The notes under the pieces were generated by a model. The model saw only the letters and a program-made list of their open reading frames with translations, had not been told where the DNA came from and made no database searches. Positions 1 through 9,521 of a stretch of 64,000 nucleotides of DNA are shown piece after piece. Each line of letters starts with the position of its first letter. Positions within the stretch are counted from its first letter, which is position 1. Both the position numbers and the translations under genes were made by a program. This DNA comes from Bactericera cockerelli (Eukaryota; Arthropoda; Insecta; Hemiptera; Triozidae), in NCBI GenBank assembly GCA_024516035.1, contig CM044963.1:29729877-29793876 (forward strand), in the 5' to 3' direction.

Positions 1-480
1 GGGAGTTGAAATAGCTGTTCTGCGCATGACATTACGTCAAATTGCCTATGCTTCCAATGCTAACAAATCTCGATTTCTCTTTCCTTTTCAATTTCTGTTC
101 GAATAATATTTTTTGGGAAAGTCAAACGGGGAGTAGAAAGGGCGCGTGATTTTTAAAAAAATGACTTCGAAACGGAGATTTAGGGCAGTAAAATGGTCGA
201 AATTCGGGAAGAATAATTTCACTCCCCAAATTGGTTTTAAACAACCCTAATGGTAATTACTCGCCATAATTACTTATTATAATTATTAAATAAGTAAAAG
301 TATGTCATTTTATTAACATATTATATCATAGAATATTATTTTCCGTCTTTTTTAACGCAATAATTCCTTTAATTGAGAGGTCGTTGTTTTCGAAGATTTC
401 CAGCCTAACAGCCGTTTCCATAGCTATATTGCTATATTTTACTATTCTTTACAATTATTTTTACCTTGGTAGTCATTACT
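1..480. other. AT-rich stretch, nothing recognised
   Basis: No open frame of useful length, no tRNA-like box and no tandem order is visible. Base composition is like the other intergenic stretches here. Confidence 0.5.
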
Positions 481-1610
481 GCGCACTCTGAAACGAGAAT
501 TATTTTATACTTAACTAGGGGTTTAACCGTACTTAGCAGCGGAATTTTTGTTACATCTAACTAGTCGTCTACCCGTACTTCGTAAAGGGATTTTTTTTTT
601 AAATATACTAATCCGTTCTCCTTCAAGATATTATTATTTACGTTTTTTAACTAACTAACCATTTACCCATATTCTGCAACGAAATTTCTCTTATACCTAA
701 CTGGGTGTCAACCCGTGCTTCGCAATGTCATTCATTTTTAAATTAACTAGAGTTTTACGTTCTTCGTAAAGGAATTTATTTTACGTTTTACACCCAACGA
801 GTTATTTACTCGTACACTGCAACGTGGTTTCTTTATTACCGAAGTAGTCGTCTACCCGTGCTTCGTAGCAGGTTTATTATTTCCGTTTTTTTTTAAATAC
901 TTGTGTACCTTACTAGCAGTCTACCCGTACTTCGTAGGAGGTTTCTTATTTCCGTTTTTTTTTTAAATACTTTGTATACCTTACTATCCGTCTACCCGTA
1001 CTTCGTAGGAGGTTTATTATTTCTGTTTTTTTTTTAATACTTTGTATACCTTACTAGTCGTCTACCCGTACTTCGTAGCAGGTTTATTATTTCCGTTTTT
1101 TTAATACTTTGTATACCTTACTAGCCGTCTACCCGTCATCTGCTACAAGATTCATCTTATGCCTAACTAGTCGTCAACCCGTACTCTCTACTACAACATT
1201 TCTCTTATAGCCAACTAGTATTCTACCCGCACTTTGCTACGCGATTTTTTTTATTATACTTTGTATACCTTACTAGCAGTCTACCCGTACTCTGCTACAG
1301 TATTTCTCTTATAGTTAACTAGTCTGTAACCTGTACTTTGCAGTGGGATTCATTTTCAAATAAAGTAAACCTTAATTTTAAGCGCTTCGTAAGGGAATTT
1401 ATTTGACGTTTTACACCCAAAGAGTAGTTTACCCGTACACTGCAACGTGATTTCTTTATTACCGAACTATTCGTCTACCCTAACTTCGTAGCTGATTTGT
1501 CAATTCACGTTTCAAACCAAGCTAGTCGTCAACACGTACTCTGCTACGAGATTTCTCTAATACGTAACTAGTCGCTAAGCCGTACTTTCTTACGGGATTT
1601 TTTTACTAAT
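481..1610 (+). repeat. Left arm of an inverted array of degenerate tandem units
   Basis: A phrase like CTACCCGTACTTCGTA followed by a T-rich spacer and TACCTTACTAG recurs roughly every 60-80 bp, with many variants (CGTCAACCCGTACT, TCTGCTACAAG). The same phrase occurs in reverse complement at 2100-2790. This arrangement resembles a foldback-type element with long, internally repetitive terminal arms, though no transposase is seen between the arms. Confidence 0.6.
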
Positions 1611-1616
1611 ACTTCA

Positions 1617-1802
1617 TAGGTCGCGGGTTCAAAACTCAACCGATGCCGAGATATGACAAGTTATATCCTCCCATTTGTTATTTTCACCATATAATACGTC
1701 TTCTGCTTACGCTTACTAACAATGGGACTCATTAATGAGTCCCATTATTAGGACTAATTAGTCCTAGTCGGCCAATATAAATAAGGCGATATTATTATTA
1801 AA
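1617..1802 (+). repeat. SINE family A, 5'-truncated copy
   Basis: It begins at the T-arm (TCGCGGGTTCAAAACTC), then shows the family body (TATGACAAGTTATATCCTCC) and ends in the AAATAAGGCGATATTATT tail. It lies between the two inverted arms. Confidence 0.65.
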
Positions 1803-1925
1803 GCACAATATACCTACGCGTATTCACTTGTCTCAGTAAATATTTGAAGACGTGATGCTACCCACTAAAAATTGTGACATAAGAACACAAATAATTCTTA
1901 TCTTATCTTATCTTAAATGGGATCT

Positions 1926-2050
1926 ATTGAATTACTTCTCGCCCATCAGAGGGAAGGCATATTACGGGATGGTCAAGCTACAACATAGACCACAAGCGTC
2001 ATCAGTAGCTGCTGTTTCATTGCTACGAAATCCAAAATGCTGTAAAACCT
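1926..2050 (+). repeat. SINE family E body fragment
   Basis: The sequence from CGCCCATCAGAGGGAAGGC through CATTGCTACGAAATCC matches in reverse complement the 3' body of the family E copies at 12038-12335 and 40674-41032. The tRNA-like head is absent. Confidence 0.6.
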
Positions 2051-2099
2051 TCTTGTTCTTCTTATTGTTCTTCTTCAAAAAATTCCCCCTTTAAAGTAC

Positions 2100-2790
2100 A
2101 AGGTAAATGTTCGTTAGGTGAATTTAAAATTTCCTAATTTAAAGTACGTGGTGACGACTCGTTAGTTATAGAAACATTAAGCCCGTTGCACAGTAAACAT
2201 AAAATTAAATTCAATATTTAGTTGCGAATTACAATTTGACAGCTATTTGGTTTTAAAAAATATGCTGTTACAAAGTACGGAATAACATCTAGTTAGGTAT
2301 AAATCTTATAAAAAAATACTACGTTGCAAAGTATGGGTTGACGGCTAGTTTGCTATGAAAAAATTCCCGTTGCAAAGTAGAGGGTCACTACTATTAAGAG
2401 GGCACAATATTTACCAGTATAAAATCAAGAAAAAATTATAAAAGATAGAGTATTATAAAATTTTTATACATTATATAAATAAGTAAATGATACTAGTGTC
2501 CTGACTAAAGGGCGTATAAAAAAGGTATAAAACCCGAAAAAAAATCTGTTGCGAAGTACGGGTTGACCGCAAGTATGCTATAAAAAATATGCCGTTGCAA
2601 AGAACAGGGTATCACCTAGTTAGGTATGAAGCGTATATAATACTCCGTTGCGAAGTACGGGTTGATGGCTAGTTAACTATAAAAATTATTCTGTTGCAAA
2701 GTACGGGGAAACATCTAGTTAGGTATAAAACCTATAAAGATAAATACTCCGTTGCGGAGTACGGTTTAGCGGATTGTTGGCTATAATATA
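2100..2790 (-). repeat. Right arm of the inverted array
   Basis: Units such as CCGTTGCAAAGTACGGGTT then GACGGCTAGTTAGCTAT recur about seven times. In reverse complement they read like the units of the 481-1610 arm (AACCCGTACTTTGCAACGG). Spacing is irregular and identity moderate, so the arms are old. Confidence 0.6.
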
Positions 2791-2939
2791 TAGCAGAATT
2801 ATAGGATTTTTTCCCTTACCTTTAACATCGTAATATTTTATTTTATTTTGCTTATAATTCCGCCACTGGTCGCTGCTCACATTGACACAGTTACTCATTT
2901 TTCATCATGGAGTATGAGTGGATGCAAGTACAGTGCACA

Positions 2940-3030
2940 AAAATACTGCTCTGCTGGGGATCGAACCCAGGGCACCATGCGTGCAATGCCTAACGCCTAG
3001 CGCGCTAACTCACTCCGCCACGGTGACGTC
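2940..3030 (-). repeat. tRNA-like SINE head
   Basis: In reverse complement, a box A-like stretch (GAGTGAGTTAGCGCGC) and box B (GGGTTCGATCCCC) are spaced as in a tRNA. This copy does not look like a functional tRNA gene because the arms do not pair convincingly. The family is not one of the lettered ones. Confidence 0.45.
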
Positions 3031-3540
3031 AGTGACTACATTGAAAAGGAGAATCGGGGATTTGGAGAAGTATATTCGAACAGGAATCACTCCCTTTTTG
3101 CGAAACGGAGAATTGGAGAATCGGGGAGTGGGCAGTATATTCGAACAGGCTACTGGCCATAAGAAATATTACCTAATTTTGCTGTAGAGTTGGGATGACA
3201 AAACCTTTTTCTTATTCTGTATTGCAAGAAGTGGATTCACCACAAATATCTAGAATTTAAATGGAATGTAATGTTAGTAAATAAATTAAAAATGTAATTC
3301 TCTTTCTATCAGTATCACCTGCTAGTACCCAATATGATCCTTATCCAGATTCCAGTATCACTTCACTGAAGAATCACTTTAAAAAATAAATAACTTTTCA
3401 AAAAATTGCGCCAAACGATTTTCTTTCCGATTTGTTTACAAATTTGAATTTGGCGCCACATTTGAAATTGAAAAAAGGTCCCCGCACACATTCAACAATT
3501 TTGAATTGTAGTCAGTCACACAGAATGCGGTTTACCTTCT

Positions 3541-3716
3541 GTCCAGGTAGCTCAGTGGTAAAGGCGGCACTCTGTGAATCCAGGGGTCGCGGGTTCGAAA
3601 CCCAGCTGGGGCATGATAAGTTATCCTCCCATTTGGAATTTTTACCACTTTTTATATGCCTTGAGCGTTACTGCTGAAATAATGGTACTAATGAAGCAAT
3701 AAATAAAGGTGATATT
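3541..3716 (+). repeat. SINE family A
   Basis: The head has box A (GGTAGCTCAGTGGTAAAG) and box B (GGGTTCGAAACC). The body GATAAGTTATCCTCCC is followed by a degraded tail ending in AAATAAAGGTGATATT. It is more diverged than the copies at 33187 and 58643. Confidence 0.8.
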
Positions 3717-4680
3717 TTACTTCCGAGAAATTTCTAATGTTAGAAATCGGAAATAGGTATTGTGTTCGTTTTTGTAAAAATAAATAAATATTTTTGTATT
3801 ACCACACCTAGAAATCTATAGAATTCGCGAATAGGTATGGTAGGTAACTTCCGAGAATCTGGTTACACAGTTATTCACTCACCCAGCCTATGGGTCGTAA
3901 TATTAGCTGATCATAAAGTGCCATGTTTTCTGTGCGTTTTTTGCAATAGATGAGGAGTACCTATCAATAAAAAATCTATGCTAGGTGTAGCTTTGGTTTT
4001 TGGAAATTGGTCTATTCAACATGAGCAGTGAGCACGATATGTGGAAGTGTAGGCTTAATTGATGAAATCGCTCATCATTCAACCAAAATAAGCACACAAT
4101 GTGATCTGGTCTCTTCTGAAATAATCTAAATGCTCAATCCCCGAATTTCGAGCACTGAGCAAGCTTAAAATGCTCAATCCGCGATCTTATAGTTGCAATT
4201 TTCTAAACCTCCAAATTTGTCCTCTGAAATACTATTAAAAAAAATATGCTCATAGCGCGATGTAATATTGGAGTAAGAACAACAGATCGCGGACTGGCCT
4301 TTTTAATACTCAAAACCCGATCTCGGTTAGGTAAACACTGAAAATCCACCTGGTGGTTTTATTATATTACTAGAAAAGAAAATTTTAATAGCAGATTCCC
4401 ATCTTTTAAAAATCTTTGGCGCAGGAATCATCAATTTTTGGCTATCTGGCAACGTACTGCGTGGGTCAGTTACGTGAAGTCTTCCTTTCACCTTACAGAA
4501 AGGAAAAATTCTGTAACTCAAAGGAAAATTTCTGTATCTTCAGGAGTTACCTGAAGAAATTTTCCAGGAATCAATTTTTTTCTAAGTATGAAAGCACAAT
4601 AGTGCTCAAACCGTAAAACATTTTCGCCCTCCCCTCCCCAAAAAAAACAGCCTAACAGATCAAGGCAGTTGTGGCTTTCT
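3717..4680. other. Intergenic DNA, no gene seen
   Basis: A short segment near 3722-3785 (TTTCTAATGTTAGAAATCGG with a GTGTTCGTTTTTG follow-up) recurs at 38822-38895, so it is a dispersed repeat. Otherwise no coding or structural signal is visible. Confidence 0.5.
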
Positions 4681-4686
4681 TATAAG

Positions 4687-4752
4687 AGACTAGCCGCTTT
4701 GCGGCTAAGCCTGCAGCGAGGTGCGTTCACCAAGGCATGGCCGTGCTAGCGA
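4687..4752 (-). mobile_element. Helitron-like 3' terminus
   Basis: In reverse complement it reads GCCGCAAAGCGGC, a perfect short hairpin, directly followed by TAGT. A GC hairpin just ahead of a CTAG end is the usual Helitron 3' signature. No Rep/helicase ORF is nearby, so this would be a non-autonomous remnant. Confidence 0.4.
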
Positions 4753-4786
4753 TAGAAAAATATTTGGTAGTTTAATTTATATAGGG

Positions 4787-4921
4787 TGTTTCTGAAATGA
4801 GTGCAAAAAAAATAAGCTTGTTAGAGGCTATTTCTGAACCCTAGATGTATACAGTTGACCCATGCTTCTTTTAATCAGGGTACCTATGGTAACAATATTT
4901 GCACATTGATTTCAGAAACAT
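4787..4921. mobile_element. Short inverted-repeat element (MITE candidate)
   Basis: The left end TGTTTCTGAAATGAGTGCAA and the right end TTTGCACATTGATTTCAG form imperfect terminal inverted repeats of about 20 bp around roughly 90 bp of internal DNA. No clear target-site duplication could be fixed. Confidence 0.45.
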
Positions 4922-5985
4922 TGAGAATTGAGTCTGTGCATATTATTTTAGAGGGGGTAATTGGGTATCTACTGAAAACAAATAGATAATAACAAATACA
5001 TTATTAAAACTAAACAATCAATGTGAAGATGGATTTATTAAATAAATAGATAAGTTTTTGACCACTAAAATTAAAAACAATTGTTTAAAATTTCAGCAAA
5101 ACAAAAGTAGAGTTCAAATTAATAGTCACTGGTATTGTGCTATTGCCCAGTATGTTGATGTAAATTTAATCACAAGTTAAAGTATTTTCCTCATTTCTGA
5201 AAGTAAAAAAAACCATAATTATATATAATACTATAATGAAAATATAAAATAACTCTCAAAATGGTAATTATCAAGTACAATCTGTTTCTCTACAAATTGC
5301 TAAAGGAAATTATTTAAAACCAACCAAGTATTTTCTGCGGTAGAATAAACAATTATAGGGCAAGGGTGGTTATTGATCTTTTTTGTAGATTTCAAACACC
5401 TCTATAAATTTTCTCCTTCATTATTTTAGGTTTGTTAAAAAATTTTTTTGTAACTACCTTTAATCAGCCTCATCTACTAATTGAATTGATTTTTTAGGTA
5501 GATCATTATTTTACATGTTGTGATTTGGGTTTTGTTTAAAGAAGATTTTTTATTGATAAGAAATTACACATATAAGTTCACTTAAACAGTATAGCTTTAA
5601 ATCTCACAATCACTATAGATAAAAAGAAGGCTGTGATAAACATTGAGTTGACAATCATTTAGTATACATACTGGAAGAGGATTTCATGATGGTAGATGAG
5701 AAAGTACAATAAATCTATGTCATGCATTTGTAATTTGACATACAATTGGATTTACAATTTACATAAAGTAGAAGATCTACTAAAAGTTACCCAAGAAAAT
5801 AGATTTAAATAGACATTATCTCACTCTTATCACAAAGTTTAGGAGAATATTGCTAAATACTATCATCTGTTTTTTATTCACTCATCAATATAAGTATTAT
5901 ACACAGCTATTGATTTTATACACACAATATTTGCAAATAGGAATGTTTCAATCTAAATTTCAATTTACAAACACCAGCTTATCTT
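4922..5985. other. 3' flank of ATP6V0B
   Basis: This AT-rich stretch lies downstream of the ATP6V0B stop codon. It is expected to contain the 3' UTR and cleavage site of that minus-strand gene, but no single polyadenylation site can be singled out. No other gene is visible. Confidence 0.5.
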
Positions 5986-6554
5986 TTAAACACCTTTGTT
6001 TCCCATTTTAACTTTGGATGTCATATAAATTCCAACAATAAGGCCAAACAGACCAATGGCACTACCGAAAATTTCTACAATTAAAATTTTCACAAAAAGA
6101 TTGGAGTTGGCAGCATCAGCCAAAGCTGCTCCTGAGCCTACAATTCCAACAGCCATGCCACAGAATAAATTGACAAGACCTACACTGAGGCCTGCACCAA
6201 ACATAAGGTAGCCTCCAAAAATGTTCCGCTTTAGGGTGTCAGCATCTCCAAGTGCTTCATTGTACTGTTCCAACTGTCCCGACAGGACAATGGCAGTGAT
6301 CAATCCATAAATGGCAACGGCTTCACAGAAAATAACAGAGATCAAGTTTTTGGTCTTGATTCTTGGTGCTTTCACTCCACCACCAATTATACTGACTCCT
6401 ACAGTGTGAATGCCAAGCGCAGCACCCACAACACTCAATGCAACGGACAGAGCTATACCCAGTGTTGCCCACATGTATGGTGATGTGGTTGCAAGGAACC
6501 ATCCCACATTAAGCTTGTCACCTTGATCTGTGAGAGTGTAGTAGAGAGATACAC
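5986..6554 (-). CDS. ATP6V0B: ATP6V0B coding exon 2 (last)
   Basis: Carries residues 19-207, including both conserved membrane glutamates. An in-frame ATG at 6573 lies in the intron, so the open frame starting there is not the true start. The splice acceptor at 6555-6556 and the 18-residue exon upstream give a better N-terminus. Confidence 0.94.
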
Positions 6555-7475
6555 CTGAAATAAGAAAAAACAAAATAAATATATTGTTAAAACATTTCTT
6601 TTATATTATTCTGTAACCAATATCTTCATGATGTAGTTACTAAAACAAGTTCAGATTTTATCTCACATTGACAAAAACACAACATAACCCTCAGGGTACC
6701 ATTAAATTCTATATTGAGTGCAGAAAAATAATGCATAAAACCTAGGCAGGTATAACTTTAGAACACAAATTACAGAAGAGTGCTTTAACCACCACTGATG
6801 TTTGATTTGCTTTGATCAATGATTAAATTTGACCAAAAGCAAAATAAGTGGTTTTGGTTATTTCTTTTGAAGTGGTCACCTTGGACTAGTGGTAGCACGG
6901 TTATCTTATACTCCAGGTGGCCTGGGTTCTGAATTTTTTCAGCTTGGTACTTTGGATGTTTGTGCCTACCCTAGCCTTGTGAGAACAATTGGTGTAGTGG
7001 GCAACTACCAGTGGTGGCGTTACATGATTGATATTGGATTATGATGGTTGGTTGGAGCTATGATGCATTATCAATAGTTCTCATCAGGTCAATGCTACAA
7101 AAATTGTGATAACTAATATTGTGATAACTGATAACTAAAATATAACACATAACTAAAAAAGTTATCATATTTGTGTTTATCACTTTCATGATATCACATT
7201 TACTAAAACTCGCTTTACTAAATCTATGCTGAAATCAGGACTTGAACCACTGAACTCCAGGTTACTAGTCCACTGCCTTATCGATCAAGCTATTGAAATC
7301 GGTACAGATAACTAGCTCTTTATGTTTTTAATCTCATTTTAAAAGAAGCTCACACCTTACTGTGATGTAAGGATTGTGAGGCTGAAGTGGAGTTGTGATA
7401 AGAGATTCAACATTTCTTACCTGTTACTCCTGCTGTAAGTGTCCCTAGGGCCGTGTACAAAAGAGTTTGACGCAT
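5986..7475 (-). CDS. ATP6V0B: V-type proton ATPase 21 kDa proteolipid subunit c''
   Basis: This is a proteolipid of the membrane V0 rotor, which carries protons across endosomal, lysosomal and plasma membranes when the V1 sector hydrolyses ATP. Coding exon 1 is 7421-7475 (18 codons plus one base) and exon 2 is 5986-6554. The intron has a GTAAG donor and a TTTCAG acceptor, and the joined codon is GGT. The product is 207 residues, normal for the family (about 205-212). Diagnostic stretches are [26 protein letters not shown] with the likely proton-carrying Glu96, [21 protein letters not shown] and [16 protein letters not shown] with Glu179. The usual hydrophobic helices are present. The Met at 7475 starts a hydrophobic N-terminal helix, as in homologues. 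No break is seen. The gene is head-to-head with UBE2S about 2 kb away. Identification is near certain. Confidence 0.96.
6860..7090 (+). repeat. Diverged tRNA-like SINE in the ATP6V0B intron
   Basis: GACTAGTGGTAGCACGGTT resembles a box A and CCTGGGTTCTGAATTTT a degraded box B. A body with GTGGGCAACTACCAGTGG follows. A related head occurs near 28025-28145. The family is not one of the lettered ones. Confidence 0.4.
7195..7315 (-). repeat. SINE family B in the ATP6V0B intron
   Basis: In reverse complement: CTTGATCGATAAGGCAGTGG head, GGTTCAAGTCCTGATTTCAG T-arm and the AGTAAAGCGAGTTT tail. Several substitutions mark it as an old copy. Confidence 0.7.
7421..7475 (-). CDS. ATP6V0B: ATP6V0B coding exon 1
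   Basis: A 55-base exon encoding [18 protein letters not shown] plus the first base of Gly19. It ends at a consensus donor (ACAG/GTAAGA). The hydrophobic start matches the first helix of subunit c''. It was found by following the acceptor of exon 2 upstream. Confidence 0.85.
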
Positions 7476-7987
7476 TTCGACAGCTCTGAATGACGATATT
7501 TACAACCAAGAGAAAACTTTTAAAGGCTTCTTATGTAAAAACTATTTAATCCGTAACAAATTCTTATCAAACTTTATAAGAAATCCAAGGAAAAAGTTTA
7601 CACCCAACACCCTAAAATTATTGACGTGAAGTTAGCCGACAGTGATTGAAAATGTAAAATTGACTGCCCGAAATTAGCCAGGGACTCTCAACATGGCCAA
7701 GATTGTGTCATTCAGCCAGTAAATTGAGGAGGTTATTTTGGAATTTTTGGAAAGCTCTGAATTTTTTTATCTCTGTGAATCAATAGCAAGCTTCTCAACA
7801 ATCCAGTTCACAAAAATCGATGTTCATCCACTGTTACTTTTTAAAATACGCTCAATTACAGATGCGCGTTAAGATTAATAATTCATAGTGCGGAGACGTG
7901 GGGTTGTATGCAGAGTCCTCACTGTAGGGATGCCTGGGTCATTTGTCCCTTCAGCTGATTTTGTTATGCAGAGACGTTTGTTTAAAG

Positions 7988-8234
7988 CAGCGGTCGGCAA
8001 CCTTTTGAACTACGCGGACCCCTTGCTTATCTCGAAATTTTTTAAGGGACCCCCACATTACAAAGCTAGACATAGAGAGTTAGGAGGAAGTAGGGTACTT
8101 CAGACTATTTTATGATTCGAGTTCATCAGCTATTTTTCTTCTTCTTTTTTTAAATCCTGAAATAGGTTCCCGGACCCCCAATTTAGCTCTCGCGGACCCC
8201 CTGGGGTCCGCGGACCCCAGGTTGCCAACCGCTG
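7988..8234. mobile_element. hAT-type MITE, 247 bp
   Basis: The ends are CAGCGGTCGGCAACCT and AGGTTGCCAACCGCTG, inverted repeats with one mismatch and the CAG...CTG ends typical of hAT elements. Flanks GTTTAAAG and GTTTAAGC look like a decayed 8-bp target duplication. No transposase is encoded. Confidence 0.75.
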
Positions 8235-8339
8235 GTTTAAGCGTCTATGCGCATGTGCAATCAGACGTTTCTTTAGTAAACAATTGTCAAGGTCGAAGTA
8301 TTCCCTATAGCAAGCTCGGGACCACCCTACAGTGAACCC

Positions 8340-8755
8340 TATAGGGTATAGGGATTACAAAATCGTCTCTGCATACCAGCCGTGGTCTACAACCAAAGCA
8401 CATGAGAGAAAGTTAGAAGTGGCTGAGATGAGGATACTGAGGTGGATGTGTAGTCTAACAAGGAGAGACAGAGTGAGACATGAGAATATCAGGGAAACAG
8501 TGAAAGTCGGCCCATAGGGAAAGAAAATACAAGAGAGTAGAATCAGATGGTTTGGGCATGTTGAGAGGAGAAATAAGAGGTACGTGGCTAAAAAAGTAGA
8601 GGAAATGGAAGGGAAGAGAAAGAGAGGGAGACCAGTGTTGAGATGGAGGGACAAGGTTGAGGAAGATATGAGAGAGAAAGTCCCGAGGCGAGAGGAAGCA
8701 TTAGATAGAAAGCTGTGGCGGGGTAGAATTAGAAAAGGGACCGCCAACCCCAAAT
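8340..8755 (+). pseudogene. LINE reverse transcriptase C-terminal fragment
   Basis: Translated fragments include EVAEMRILRWMCSLTRRD, then after an in-frame stop [15 protein letters not shown] and [15 protein letters not shown]. This order (WM, WFGH, GRP...RW) is the C-terminal tail common in RTE-like and related non-LTR elements. The frame is interrupted near 8517, and only the last 140 or so codons remain. It is a dead 5'-truncated insertion upstream of UBE2S. Confidence 0.75.
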
Positions 8756-9087
8756 AAAATTTGGAAAAGGTTATATTGAAAGAAGAAAAAGAAGTTAAGT
8801 TCAACACGCTTTCTTAAAATAGGATTACAAAAAGGAAAGACCAGACCGTCCCTCAAGTTAGAATTTCCAACTCAAAGGATAATCTGGCGTCACACTGCCG
8901 CTCTTTGTAATCCTATTTTCAATTAAATTACAGTTTATGGGGTAGAATACGGAGCGAATTATAAAACACGATTAACTTAAACATAAGTCCCTCGAGACGA
9001 ACTATAGTGTGTTGTGATTGGTTGAAACTTCGACTTGAAGGAGCATCTACTTGGCTTATCATAAATTTGTTCCTGTTTTTCTAAATA

Positions 9088-9185
9088 ATAATAATAACTC
9101 TTTATTGACAAGAATAATATTGACAAAGGGCGTGATTATTGCCTGAGACAATCTCTGCCATCAAACCCATAGGCCCTAATTTTAT
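9088..9185 (+). repeat. Dispersed repeat with ATA run
   Basis: The phrase CTCTTTATTGACAAGAATAA followed by GACAAAGGGCG and ATTATTGCCTGAG recurs at 13551-13640 and inverted at 22670-22760. It is an unclassified dispersed family, probably the 3' part of a SINE or LINE. Confidence 0.55.
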
Positions 9186-9512
9186 TTTAGATGCATAGTT
9201 AACGCGCATTGACAATACGCTCAATCAACAACTTGGCAACACTGTTAACTGTTTATAAAAATCAGTTTTAAAATATGGCTGACGCTGCTGACTTGATTTA
9301 AAACTTGAATGGATTGAATTTACAATTTATTGAGTGAAAATTTTAATTTTCTCGGAAAGAAAAGAATTGTCCCTACACTACCTTTAGCTTTTAATCAATA
9401 TCAGTTTTATCGTTGAATGTTTCAATTTCTCATTATCTTCTTCTGAGCCAGTGTGTGTCTATTTTTTCTCCTGCCGTTAACAAAACTTTGAAAGCAAAGC
9501 TAGAAATTCACA

Positions 9513-9521
9513 ATGAACTCG
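9513..9521 (+). CDS. UBE2S: UBE2S coding exon 1
   Basis: A minimal coding exon, ATGAACTCG followed by GTAAGATG. It encodes M-N-S, the same first three residues as vertebrate UBE2S, and joins in phase 0 to an exon that itself starts with ATG. Translation from the second ATG would lose only three residues. Confidence 0.75.

Larger units (their letters stand above)
7476..9512. promoter_or_regulatory. Shared upstream region between ATP6V0B and UBE2S
   Basis: The two genes diverge from this 2.0-kb interval, so both promoters should lie in it or near its edges. No TATA box or initiator can be assigned with confidence. Much of the middle is a hAT-type MITE and LINE debris, which leaves about 500 bp near ATP6V0B and about 700 bp near UBE2S as candidate promoter DNA. 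Confidence 0.4.

Noticed and set aside
3541..3620. tRNA gene (box A and box B present)
   Set aside because: The same head recurs many times joined to a fixed non-tRNA body and an ATT tail, and the arms pair poorly. These are SINE heads; no stand-alone tRNA gene was found in the window.
7888..8115. 75-codon plus-strand ORF upstream of UBE2S
   Set aside because: It overlaps the end of a hAT-type MITE and shows no domain.
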